From Paragorgia papillata (taxonomy: Eukaryota; Cnidaria; Anthozoa; Scleralcyonacea; Coralliidae), in assembly GCA_035771165.1 (NCBI GenBank), contig JAWNZC010000345.1, forward strand, positions 833,001 through 897,000: a DNA stretch of 64,000 bases. The letters run 5' to 3'. Made by a program: the position numbers and the translations under genes. The notes below the pieces were generated by a model. It saw nothing but the letters and a program-made list of their open reading frames with translations, ran no database searches and had not been told where the DNA came from. Shown here in pieces: positions 22,601 through 36,400 of the stretch. Every line of letters starts with the position of its first letter. Position 1 is the first letter of the stretch.

Positions 22601-25600
22601 ATATCTTTGAGCAACCGTGTAATGTTCTATTTATTAGATGGACAATGAAATAATGCGTGGAAGTGATGTTGATAAACTGGGTTGAATGCAAAAACTACAA
22701 CCGCTTGACCAAAAACTTTTTGAAAATACAAATGAAAAATACAACAGCTTCTTCGAATACGTCATTTTACGTGAAAAAACTGAATTAAGAGAAGTTGCTA
22801 TCTCAAATTTACTTGATTCGAAACTTAGGCAAAAGGCGTAAATTTTGACTTGTCGATATGTCACTCGCGAGCGTTACATACGAGAAATACGCCACTCGGT
22901 TCCCGGATGTAGTGAAATATGGATTCTACGAGTGTTTTAGTTGCTAGTAAAATACTCTTCTCCATATAATAAATAACTTTACGTCACTCTTTGCATGACT
23001 TATCGCAAAAGATTATATATCTCTGTTATTCTCTCCAAACAAAAAACACTTACAATTTACAGACTCTGTTGTAGGGAACACTCGCACATGCTTTCTAACT
23101 CGCCAAGTGCTTTTGTTCGATAATAACGAATATATAGAACACTTTGCGATAAGTTATTATGCAAACTGTGACGTAAAGTTAGCTTATATAAGTCAAATTT
23201 ACATATCAAACAAACTGAAATATCTCGAAAATGAAGAAAGGAAACGAAAATCTGCGAAAGATGTTACTTTGCCACTTTAAGAGTTCTTTCAAGTAAGACA
23301 AACTTAATTTTCGTTTCATAGGTACTTTAACTCATTCCTGTCCGAGGGCTTCCCCAGAGGTGAATAAAATCGTCTGGCGTTAGCCAGAATAAAATACTAA
23401 AGACCAATTCGGACAGGAAAGAGTTAAACAACTTCCTGCTTTGAATTTGATTGATGTTCGACTAATAATCATATTTCCTATTGATCGTTCAGAAACCCCA
23501 AACCAATAAAATTCAAAACAGGGAGTTTCCAAAAAAAATTATCAAATGAATTGGTTGGGTTGAGGAACTGAATTACAATATTCGAGAAACACTTCTATTG
23601 CCACACCAGTAAAAGAAACATCCTTACGGTCATCTCCATTGAGGTAACTTCGTTTTGGCGGTCGCCCTCTTCTTTTTCCTTCTTTCTCATCCACTTTGCT
23701 AGGACGGCCTCGTTTTGGCAGCTCGCCAATTTGCGCTAACGGCAACGTTTTCATCAACACGGACTGTTCAGGAGTTTGAACATTTAGTTCTTGTTGTTTC
23801 GTCTCATTGTCGTCGTTTATTTGACAATAAAATTCGTCTTCCTTCTTCTTTCTTGCTTTCCCCTTGACATAAGTAAAGCGAACCTTCTTTTTCTTCCTTC
23901 TCCGGTGTAACCATAAAGCCCTCTTGCTTACACCCTCCGACTCGCCTTCAATTTTCCCATCATCGGCATCGTTCGCTTCGCTTTCGTTCGGAGTACCATC
24001 GGCAAGCGTCGTAGAACTTTCTAAATGATTGTCGTTAATCGTAATACTAAACCCACCACCTTGCGTGATTGACTTTTCCCGTGGATCTGACGATCCCGTG
24101 GGAACACGGGAATCCTCCTTAGGCACCAAGCCCGCTCGGACGGCGGTCGTAACAGCGCCCATTCCACCTCCGACGTTTATACTCAATTTTTGCAAAGACG
24201 GCCCACTCTGTGTGCTCTTGACCTGAGCCTTGGTGTCCTGTGCCTTACTCTTATTTACGCGCGATGATTGCGTATGGCTACCGCTGTTCACGACGCTTGC
24301 AGGCGCCTGCGTCAGCATGACACCGTTTTCGGAGTATTTGACGACACTGAACATTTTATTCATCATGGCGTTCGCGTCCGGACTCTGGACAGGAGTCGCT
24401 GTATTGGCAGACACAGCCACTTTGCTCATTTGAGTTGTGAAAGTACCACGATCGGTAACGCACACATTGGGGGCAGCGGTAACCTTTTTCAGAAAAACAT
24501 CTTGAACATCTTGAGGACTAGTTTTCATTACCTGGATACCTTGCGGCGTACTCGGGTTGTTGGGCATGCCTGACAAGGGGCGGGCTGGAATCAGAGGAGG
24601 CGGGCCTACTCGGGTGAGAGAAGTTGAGGCTGGTAAAGGATGATGAGTGGTGACCATATTGGCTTGGCTGCTAATGATTTTTTGTCTGGGTGGCAGAGCG
24701 AATCGATAGCTGACACCACGAGGAAGAGGCTGTCGCACGGCCAGGAGTCTGGTAGGGAACTTCGACTGAGTAGAATTGGTGGAGCGCGCGACATGGGAAG
24801 CGGTGAATTTAGGAGCAGCAAGACGGAACACGGGTTTGGTGTTGGCTGCGACTGAAGCTGAAGAGAGCACATTTCCTTGTTCGATCGTTGGTTGTGGTAA
24901 CAAGGCTTGTTTATTGCTTGTATTGATGGCGTAACTCGTTGCTACCACGTGATGAGTAGGGGTTGCTGGAGAAATCTAAGAGAGAGAGAAAAAGATATCT
25001 TCATTTACGGTCACTTCACACAAAATTTCTTAGTACTACTACGATTTTGATTTGGGCTTAGAGACAGAAAGCTTTATCAAGAACAATGAGGCAAGCACTG
25101 AAAAACGTTTTAGTAAAAAACAGTAGAATTACTTCCGCCAGAAGGTTATGTTGTCTGTCTGTGTAAACAGTTTCGCGTAGGGGGCCTGGTACTATTGAGA
25201 GGGGCTTCACAATATTGACCCCCCTCTAGGCGGCATTGACTTAGAGAGTGTTTTTGTGAATAGTTTCTGTTTTGTACTCAATAAAGTTATTTGGGTATTT
25301 TACCCAAGTAAACGAATAAAGTCGTAAATAAAGTAACATAAGGTAAACGTTACATTGGAGCCCGATACTAGGGGACCGTTCCACCGTGTTAACATGGAAG
25401 AATTGTCTGTAGACGAACGCTGCCATATTGAATGTGGCCGCGCGGTTAAACTTCTTGAAGAAAATGAAGGAAAGATTCCAGTGGGAGATTTGGCCAAGAG
25501 ATACAAAGAGAAGCACAAAGCCGATTTAGAACACTGGAAAGGTGCGTTTGTTCAGTTTGATTCATTTGTAAAGTATGGATGTTCGGGTAAACTGAGCATA

Positions 25601-28600
25601 GTAGGAGATGAGATCGTGTTGTCAAGCCAGCTAAAGCATGACAAAACTGGGTCTGTCGCAGCCGCTCAATTCCAGTACATAGCCAAACCGCAGTTTTCCC
25701 AGTTCTTTGGATTTTCTGAAAGGGATCGTGGTAAAGGTGTTCCGTATAGAGTTTGGAGATTCGAAGTAGAGAGCACCATGAAGGAAGGGTTGCACTCAAG
25801 TGAAATAATCTCCGAACAGATTCGTCGATCGTTGCAAGGTGAGGCCAAAAGTAAAGTCGTTGGGTTTGGGCCAGAGACTTCTCTGTTGGACATGTTGGCT
25901 CAGTTAGACCAGTTCTATAAAGAAGATGGTGGAACAACCGGTGATGAAATGTTAGCTGAAGCTTACAAGTGGAAACAGGCAGCCCATGAAGAAGTAGCAG
26001 CTTTTGCTTCGAGGCTAGATAATCAAGTAAGAAAAGCAAAGGTAAGAGGAACTGATCTTTTACCTGACGAAAGTGCGGTAGACAAACAGTTAAGGGTACT
26101 TTTCTGGGAAGGACTGAAGGTGTCGGTTAAAGATAAAGCATAGAAAGGATAAGTGCAAATCCTTTGCAGAATTAATCAGTGCTGCCCGGTATGGTGAAAA
26201 AGAAGTGGGGGGTAACCATGAAGCCAAATATGTGGGGAGAGCACACCAGACTGTGGTTGATGATCCTAGTGAAAGTGATGGAGGAATACCAGATAGCCCA
26301 CCCAAGTGGTTCACCCAAATGTATGGTAGTATGCTCCAGGAAGTCAGAGCAGTGGTGTCATCCCCAGAAGAGAATGCAGGTAGACAAGCAGCATCGACAG
26401 GGGGGTCAAGGAATCGATTAGATCAGAGACGGGGTGATATAGGAGACCCACCATCTTGTTTTCGTTGTGGCCAAGTGGGTCACATACAGATAGGCTGTCG
26501 TAACACACCAAAGAATACAAAACCCCCAGGTGCTTACAACAGGAAAGAAGATTCGGGAAACTACAATCGATCTCTGATGTGGGGCAATCAGAGGTCCTAG
26601 GATTCCAGTCCCAGAGTAAAGAACAAGTTAGCAATAGTCTTGGTGACCAACTTGTGGGAAATACTAATGAGGGAGCAGTAATTATTAATGGCCAAGTGAC
26701 TAGAGCACTAATAGACACCGGTAGCCAAGTCACTACAATTTCAAAGTATTTTTATGATCAAAACTTGTCGGACTGTAAAATAGAGCCAGTTGAAATGTTA
26801 CATGTGGTTGGAGCTGGTGGACAAACTGTCCCTTTCCTAGGATATGTCTCAGTTGACATTTCATTTCCTGAAAATGAAGCTGGTATATGTAAGAAGATTC
26901 CAACCTTGGCACTTGTAGTCCCCAATACTACATATAATAAGAATGTTCCAGCCCTAATTGGTACTAACTTGTTGAAGTCCTATGCTGAAAGACACGGACA
27001 ACATAACAATACATCACCACATGGACATAACATCTCCCCAGTGTGGAAACAAGTTTTCAAAGCATGTGAAACTCACCAGAAATTTTGTCATTCACACAGT
27101 GGACATACAAAGGTCAAATCCACTCTTCGTCATCCAGTCACCATTGGGGCCAATGAGTCATTGGTGGTCTGGGGGCTATCTCACTCAACGCCAGGATTTA
27201 GGTGTAAGGCCATTCTAGAACCAAGTTCTTCCCCTGGATTACCATCACAGCTTGCTCCCACACCTTCGCTGGTTTGTTTGGTCCCTGGAAAAACTACCTG
27301 CAGGATCCCTGTGGAACTCACCAATAATTCTGAGTCGCCAATCACCCTACTCCCAAAGGCTGTTCTTGGAGAGTTACATATGGTGACGGAAGTGATTAGT
27401 GATCAGCAGTCCTCTGTCAAAGAACCTCCCCAGCAAGATCCAAATGTAGATTGCCCAGTGGATTTGCAAGGAACCCCACTAACCGAAGAACAGAAAGAGA
27501 AAGTTCAACTACTGCTGAAGGAAATGTCCCATGTTTTTGCTAAAAGTAACAAGGACCTTGGTTGCAGTTCGGAAATACAACATGAAATCAAGCTTACAGA
27601 TGCTCAACCTGTAAAACAACGATGTCGGCGAGTTCCACCAGGCGGAGTAGAGGAGTTCCGGGAAGCTGTCAAGGACTTGCTCGAAGCTGGCGTAATTAGG
27701 GAATCCAAAGGTCCCTACTCATCTCCTGTCGTTCTTGTTCGAAAGAAAGATAAAACATTAAGAATCTGCGTCGACTTTAGACAACTGAATAGGAAGACCA
27801 TCAAGGACGCGTACCCAATTCCAAGAATCAAAGAAACGTTGGAAGCCTTGCAAGGTGCAAAGTGGTTTTGCACCCTGGATCTCCAGAGTGGTTACTTACA
27901 AGTACAGATGGCTGAGGAAGATAAAGCAAAAACTGGAATGACAACACCATTTGGCCTCTTTGAATTTAATCGAATGCCATTTGGGCTGACAAATGCGCCA
28001 GCCACATTCCAGCGATTGATGGAGCGGTGTTTAGGAGACCTAAACCTGAAGATCTGCCTGGTCTACCTTGATGACGTTGTGGTGTTTGGAAAGAGTTTTG
28101 AAGAAACGTTGGAACGATTAGAAGCTGTCCTCAAGAGACTTGAGCAATTTGGACTAAAACTGAAACCTTCAAAGTGTAAGTTTTTTTTGAAGTAAATTCA
28201 GTTCTTGGGCCACGTAGTTTCAGGTGAAGGTATCGTTCCAGATCCAAGCAAGATTGAGTCAGTCACCGAATGGCTTTCTCACCCTCCTTCATCACCTAGC
28301 CAATTGCAAACCTTCCTTGGATTTGTTGGATATTACCGCTCTTTTATCCACAACTTTGCATCGATTGCCCAACCACTATATAAGTTAATTGGTGGTAGGA
28401 CCGGAAGCAAAGAGAAAGGGAAACCTCGCCCACAATGGGAATGGACACAAGACTGTCAAGTTGCATTCGAATCACTTATCGCAAAGCTCACCCAGCCACC
28501 TATCCTTGGCTACCCTGACTTCACCCAGCCTTTCGTTCTCCATATTGATGCAAGTGGTGACGCCCTTGGAGCTGCTTTGTACCAGACCCAACAGGATAAG

Positions 28601-31196
28601 TCAAGAGTGATAGCCTATGGCAGCAGGACATTAAGCCCAGCCGAACGGAACTACTGTGCTTACCGACGCGAGTTCTTAGCTTTAAAGTGGTCAGTCACCG
28701 AGAAGTTTCACGATTACCTTTATGGGCGTCGATTCCATGTAATAACTGACAACAATCCTCTTACTTACCTGATTACTTCAGCCAAGCTTAACCCTACCGA
28801 CCACCGATGGTTAGCCAGCCTTGCACCCTATGATTTTACCATAACCTATCGATCAGGGAAGATGAACACTGATGCTGATAGCTTGTCACGCTTACCTTAC
28901 CAAGTCAGCCAAGATACTAGTCAAAGTGATGTAGATGCTACATGCATTCAGCCATTCCTGGAGAGATTGCGACCCATATCGTCAGCAGAGACTAATTCGT
29001 TCTGTTCATCCCATTCATTGAAAGCAATTATCCAGTACCATGAAGTTGAAAGCAAGATGTCTGCTCCGGGAAGTTTGTTTGCACCCGCTGTGGAAGCTGT
29101 TTGCGCAAAGGCACATGTCGTTGAAGATATGGAGTCCTCTCAATTCTGCACTCACACCAGCTTTAGCACATTCCCAGGAATTACCCCGCCAGAATGGCCC
29201 AAGCTTCAACAAGATGATCCTGATCTTTGTCGTGTTATCAATATCCTAAATAGCAACATTCCGTTGCCTACCAACCTACACAGTGAACCAACTGATGTCC
29301 GACGATTGCTACAAGAAAAGGATCGCCTGTTTTTTAGAAACGATATCCTATGCCGAAAGAGGAAAGTGGAAATGGTAGAACAGAACCAGCTGGTATTACC
29401 CAGAAGAACAAGAGCACAAGCACTGCGTGCTTTGCATGACGAAATGGGACACCTAGGAGTCGATCGAACACTGGATTTAGTTCGATCACGTTTCTACTGG
29501 CCTGGTATGACTAGAGATGTCATATCTTACATTTCGGGCTGCGAAAGATGTATCAAGCGCAAAACACTTGGTCCTCTAAAGGCACCCATGGCCTCTATTC
29601 AAGCAACAGAACCCATGGAACTCTTGGCAATCGATTTCTTGGGTTTAGAACGAGGAAAGGGCGGATACGAGAATATACTCGTGGTGACGGACAGCTTTAC
29701 GAAATATAGTTGGGCATTCCCCACCCGAAATCAGAAAGCGAGCACAGTTGCAGGAATACTCTGGGAGAAAGTTGTCTCAAACTATGGATTCCCGAGGAGG
29801 CTCCACTCAGATCAAGGGCAGGATTTCGAGTCAAAGGTAATTCGCGACCTTTGTAAGATGGCAGAGATCGAGAAGTCTAGGACAACACCATACCACCCAC
29901 AGGGGAATGGCCAGACAGAGAGATTCAATCGCACTCTACTGAATATGCTTGGTACTTTGGATAATGATAAGAAGCAGAGCTGGCCAGAGTACGTATCGCC
30001 ACTCGTTCACGCCTACAACTGCACCAAACACAGTGTCACTGGCTATGCCCCATATTTCCTGATGTTTGGTCGAAATCCCCGCCTTCCTATCGATATCTGT
30101 TTTGGAGTGGATACCGAGACTTCAGAAGTGGAGCCCTATTCTGCTTATGTCGACAATCTGCGCAAGAGACTTTCATACGCGTTCGATCGTGTATGTCAGA
30201 AAACGAAGAAGAAAAGCTTTGACAAATAAGCGATTATATGACACCAGTGCCCGCGAGTCTTGTCTTCACGCTGGAGATCGCGTACTGGTGCGAAATCTAA
30301 GTACAAGAGGAAAACACAAGTTGGACGACCGTTGGGAAAAGAGTCCGTATCGCGTGATTCAAAAGATGGAAAATTTGCCGGTCTACACAGTAGAATCAGA
30401 AGAGAATGGTCGCAAACGTGTGCTGCATCGTAATCTTTTATTGCCATTTGGTTGTGTTGAGGAAGAAATCGTGCCTCTTGAGCCTGTCCAACCAGTGGCC
30501 AGTACCAAGCGTCACAGTCAAAGTTCCAGCAATCTACCGCCGGAGGACACCGAACCAATGTCAGACGAAGATTTGGAAGAGGTGGATTTGGAATTTACTG
30601 ATTTGACTACCACCCAGCCGACCATGGAACCCGAGATCCTGGAAGATGATCAACCAGAATCAAACATGAACAGTATAGAAAACGATCATGATCTTTCCAA
30701 TGAAGCACCTGATCAGATTGAGCTACCACGAGAAGAGGACAACGACACCCCTGAAGTCGAACATCCTGTGACGACACGGTCTGGTCGACAATCCAGACCA
30801 CCCGAACGTTTTAATTTTAGTACTACCGGCATTTGTTTGGTCAGGGTACAGATGTTACTGTCACTTGTCAACCCCGCGAATCAAAAGATAATTCAAGCTG
30901 TTATTCGAGACTGGCTCGACGACTCCCCATGTACAATGTCGGGACGACATTCGTCGTGAGGGGGAAATATGTAAACAGTTTCGCGTAGGTGGCCTGGTAC
31001 TATTGAGAGGGGCTTCACAATATTGACCCCCCTCTAGGCGGCATTGACTTAGAGAGTGTTTTTGTGAATAGTTTCTGTTTTGTACTCAATAAAGTTATTT
31101 GGGTATTTTACCCAAGTAAACGAATAAAGTCGTAAATAAAGTAACATAAGGTAAACGTTACATCTGTCTATCTGTCTGTCTGTCTGTCTGTCTGTA

Positions 31197-31234
<38 letters not shown>

Positions 31235-33393
31235 TTTGTTTGTTTGTTTGTTTGTTTGTTTGTTTGTTTGTTTGTTTGTTTGTTTGTTTGTTTGTCTGTG
31301 TGTCTTACTGTCTGTCTGTCGCCAGGATATCTCACAAAGTACTGCACAGGTTTTCATGAAAGTTTGTGGAAAGATTGATTATAGACCAAGGACCAAGGCA
31401 TTACATTTTCGATGAATTTAGTTAAAAATTAGATGAAATTTTCATAAATGTTTCTCCGTGTAGAAGAAATAATTGAAAAAAAATAAAATTTTATGTTTTA
31501 TTGATTTTCCCGCCACTAATAAAAGTGATAATCTCACATGTGCGATTATTTATGATAATCGCACATGTGACGATTATCACTGAATCAGCATTATAGTTTA
31601 ATGCAATTTTTGCAAGGCAATATTTTTATATAATAATAATAAACTCGAAATAAATTTCATATTTCCGCACATCCATGTATTATTCTCTATTTATATAACC
31701 AATATATATACAGACGTGAAATCAGTGATTTAGTTCTTTTGTTTAAATATAGATCAGGTCTGCTTAATGTTAACTTTAGTAAGTACTTTATGGCAGAAAC
31801 TAACCACTACTCTCTTCGAAACTCCGACCCAAATAATTATACGAAAATCGTTTCTCATAAACAGGATTATTTTAGATTCTCGTATTTCTCACGTAGTATT
31901 ACTCTTTGGAATAATCTTTCTTCAGATATTAAAACCTCATCTAGTCTTAATATTTTTAAGACCCAACTAACATTACTCTACAAGGAAAAGTTACTCAACT
32001 ATCAGCCACCATAGTCAACGTTCTGAATATGTTTAGATTTTTATTCTTGCTTTAGTTATATCATGTAATTTTATTTTGCTTTTGTTTGTTTTTTATTACT
32101 TTGTTTTGTATTTATCGTATTATGTATTTTTCGTATTATTGTATATAAAATTATCTTTTATAAGTTTTTATATTGTTTTTACTTCTGGAGGTTGGATATC
32201 AATTGGAACTGATGTTCTGTTTTCTTCTCCTGTCACAACACTTATTTATTTATTTTGTTATTTAGTTAATTAACTTGATGTATTATTTACTTTGGGACAA
32301 ATCTAATAAATTCAAATTCAAATATGCAAGCAATCCGGTATAATGTAACTTAAACTGGAGTCTCAATAACCCACTGGCGAGGGATGTAGAGTCTCTGAGT
32401 TCCCTCTTGTTGGTAGTGTGTTTTCAAGCTTGACTTATTTTATTCAAAAAAAAAGTGTCGCCAGAATAGCCGGCAGTAAGAGGTAAAAAAGGTGGCGGTA
32501 AACCGCCGGTGACCGCCTATTAATGAAACCTCTGACCACAGGAACCCAAGATTAATATTCACATATAATACTTACAGGTCGCGGCTGTACAATCGTTCCC
32601 CGAGTCATAGCAGGGACTAAAGGGCTGGAAGTACCACTTGGTCGACCAAGCACTGCATTCTTGGCAGGTCTCACTATCTGTGGCTCTGCTGCGGGTGGTG
32701 GGTTCCCAGTGCGCGGAGTACTGGTAGTTTGGCAAGGCGATGGAAGAAGGCGTGGTTTACCGAAGTTCGGCACAGCAGCAGCAGCTGGCGGGGCATTGTT
32801 TGTGATGCTAACCGGGGGGTTGGTGTGCGTCAATATAGTTGTCGATGAAAGTACTGGCTTCGGAAGGATCCGATTTTCTGACGGTGGTTGTTGACCTGAA
32901 AAGCAAGCAATGCGATATCATAAATTATTCGTTTATTGAATCATTGAATCATTCGATCATTCTCTTACCTGTTTGGTTCAGGATTTTGTTTGCAGCGTTT
33001 CGCAGATGATCCGCAATGGCCGTGACTGGTAAATCAAGATTGGGGAGTGGTACACGATCACCTTTATGAAACACCGTTGTTACTATGCCAGCGGCTGCTC
33101 TTTGTGCAGCGGCCTCGCACGCTGCCAAGTCAGATTTAGACTTGCGGCCGCGTTTCTTCTTTTCGTAGCCCAAATGTTTGGTCTCAAAGTACTCCCGTGA
33201 TCTTTTTGCTTTGAGTCCTTTGGGACCTTGAAGGTTGCCGTGTTCTGTGGGAAGGAAATAACTGATGTAAGAGTAGATTCGGAAAAGGAAGAAAGGGATG
33301 AAGAGAAAAAGGGAAAGGAAAAAAGAAAAAGAGGAGGAAAGAAAGAAATGGAAGGCAAGGGAGGAAGAATGGAAGGAAGGAAAAGTAGGAATG

Positions 33394-33458
<65 letters not shown>

Positions 33459-36400
33459 GTAAGACAGACAGACAAGAGTAAGACAGACAGACATCACATT
33501 CACATCACATCACAGATATGACAGACAAACAGACAGACGCAGACAGACATCAGACAAGACAGACACACACACATCACATCACAGATACGACAGACAAACA
33601 AACAAACAAACAAACAGACAGACGCAGACAGACAGATTTATTGGTAGGTAAATAGATAGGTAGTTAGGTAGGTAGGTGGGAAGCCAGCTAGCTATGGGCA
33701 TAACACTTACCATCAGCTTTACATTTATCAGGACATGGACTGCCAACTGGAGTCAAGCTCAAGAAATACTCGCAACAAACTAAACGACGACAGAACCGCT
33801 TTAGATATCGTTCTAGTTTGGGACGAGAATCCATTCTAGAAATCGCCTAAAAATCATTTAAAAAAAAACCAACAAAAAAATGTTTAAACAACGAGCTACT
33901 GTAGCGCCAACTTAAAACTCATCAATAAAGATGTGCAGTGTTTCAAAGAGAATAAACTTCGACCGTCTATGCTTACTTTCTTTAGTATTTTCCCCTTGTG
34001 TTTCAAAACAACTCGGACTCCACTTCCTTCTTGCATCATGTCCATAACCTTTTCAGGATCTTTAGCACATCTAGCGACTTTTTCTAACCCAGTTCGGATC
34101 ACAGTACTCACTTTTCCAGGCTCAGTTGCATCTGGTAAAAGTTTTACTTCTTCTGGGTTTAACAACGAACCACTGCAACAGCTCTTGTTAAAGAATATTT
34201 GATTCTTGTTGTGATAAAACCGCTCCGAGCCTATAAAAAAGAATAGTCAACTGATCTTTTATCTACATAAGCATAAACTCGTTAGTGAGTCAGGTTATAT
34301 AGAGTAGAGCGTATAAGCTAGGCAGTAAACTCGCTATTGCATAGTCAGGTTACTGTATAAGCTGGGCAGTAAACACGCTAGTGGGCCAGGTTAGCATAAG
34401 CTAGGCAGTAAACACACTAGTGGGTCAGGTCAGTGTATAAGCCAGGCAGTAAACACACTAGTGGGTCAGGTTAGTGTATAAGCTAGGCAGTACACTCGTC
34501 ACTGTATTAGGTTAGCGTATAAGCTAGGCAGTAAACACGCTAGTGTGTCAGGTTAGCATACATGTATAAGCTACAGTAGGTGGTAAACACACTAGGTTAG
34601 TGTATAAGTTAGACAGTAAACACACTAGTGGGTCAGGTTACTGTATAAGCTGGGCAGTAAACACGCTAGTGGGTCAGGTTAGTGTATAAGCTGGGCAGTA
34701 AACACACTAGTGGGTCGATCAGTTAGCGTAAAAATTGCTGGATTATTCGCGTACGTGAACATAAAACTTTCCGGAGAATCCTGTAAATATGATTTTTTTT
34801 TTTAAAACCATGGCATGTTCGTGAATAAAAATATTAAAAAAAATTAGCGCTCTTTACCAGTTCCATTTCCTTCATCGTCACTGATATCGTCGTCGTCATC
34901 TGATGGTGATAATGGTTGACATTTTTCGTTCTTGTCGTCTTTTATTTCCACTGGCTTCACTGCAGAACTAAAGAAAAATAGTGCCATGTTGTAATAACTT
35001 CATAATTATTGAATATGTTTGTGGAGAGACCGCGTGTTTATTATTTATTTGCTTAAGCTTTCGGTCTGTTGACTCAGGCCTTCTGCAGAGTAGTAAGTCA
35101 GCGTACGTTTGGTTTGATGTCATGGAAACTGGGCAGATATATGACGTGAGCAAACAGTATGTTGACATATTGGAGTTGAGTATCTATTCTGTGCGCGAGT
35201 CGAGAAACCAAAAGCTCATCAATCAAATAATAAATCCACAAATCTATATCTAATCACAATTTTCTGTGATCCGTGGTCTGAACTGTGTCATATGGCGGTT
35301 GCATGCCTGGAGCGCCTTTGATATGCCTCGACACGGCCACGTTGATCTGCGTCCTTCGTAATTCAGCCGCTGGCTGCGAGTAAGGAACATTAGACCCCAG
35401 TCCTTTAATTGTCCTTTATCCTAATTTTCGCCATGAAACTTTTAAAGAATTACTTTTAAAAAACAACTTTAAGAACTTTTTAAGAACTTTTTTTTGAACT
35501 TTTAAGAACTTCATAATCGCTACAGACTAACGAATGCATGGGCGGAAAACCCAAGCAAAACACCATTTAATTAAGGTGATAGACGGCCGGCCAAGGCTTC
35601 AAAATATCACTTTTTGATGGCATTTTTTGTTACAAGCAGACAACCATGCCAAATCGTATCGGATAGTCATTACTTTGAAGGTCAGGGGGGTTGCCATCTG
35701 TAATTATTGATTTATATACTAAAATATAGAGCTTTTTGAAAGTACAATGTGATGGATGGGATATCTGTAAAGAGCTGTCTAATATATACGTTTGTGTTTT
35801 ATTTGAATTGCTAAATTCAGAATGCATCCAATCGAGCGTGCGTGAAGTTCTGATTATTCTAATTCGCATAACTCACAATCATAAACAAACAAGAAACATG
35901 GCGCAAATTCACCTAAATATAACACTTCGACGAACAGCCACAACAAGCAACCAACTTTTTGTTACAAGCAGGCAACCACCATAGAAATGTAGCTTAGACA
36001 TTGATCAAGATGACTAGACCAGTTGCCTTTCGTGTATCACAAGATAGCACTGTTGAACCGCCAGAACCGGTGAGTTAAATGTCTAAGGAACAATATAAGT
36101 AACACTGCACTGTAGTACAAAAGCTCAGCTTTATAACAGTAGATACATGGCGGTATCGGCAAATTATCAAAATAAAACGAAGTAATTTACGAATATGAGA
36201 CTTTCCTGTAGCTACCAGATCTAATACATTTCTAATTCTTTGCAAGCTTATGTTGTTGTAGCTTTTCTTCGAAGTGTTATATTTAGGTGTATTTACGCCA
36301 TATTTCTTGTTTGTTTATCATTGTGAGTTATGCGAATTAGTTTAATCATAACTTCACGCACGCTGATTGGATGCATTCTGAATGGCGCCATTCAAAATAG

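Larger units (their letters stand above)
25163..31162 (+). mobile_element. Gypsy-type LTR retrotransposon in an SFMBT intron
   Basis: LTRs of 192 and 193 bases flank gag-pol, with TG...CA ends, a TGG-starting primer-binding-like site at 25356, and a purine tract before the 3' LTR. A direct TCTG flanks both ends, a 4-base target duplication inside a TCTG microsatellite. Domain order protease, reverse transcriptase, RNase H, integrase places it in the Ty3/Gypsy group. It lies antisense to the host gene. The two LTRs differ by about one substitution and one single-base indel, so the insertion is recent, yet the coding region already has several breaks. Confidence 0.95.

Noticed and set aside
30960..30969. 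Env gene after pol in the Gypsy element
   Set aside because: The pol-frame tail ends about ten bases before the 3' LTR, leaving no room.
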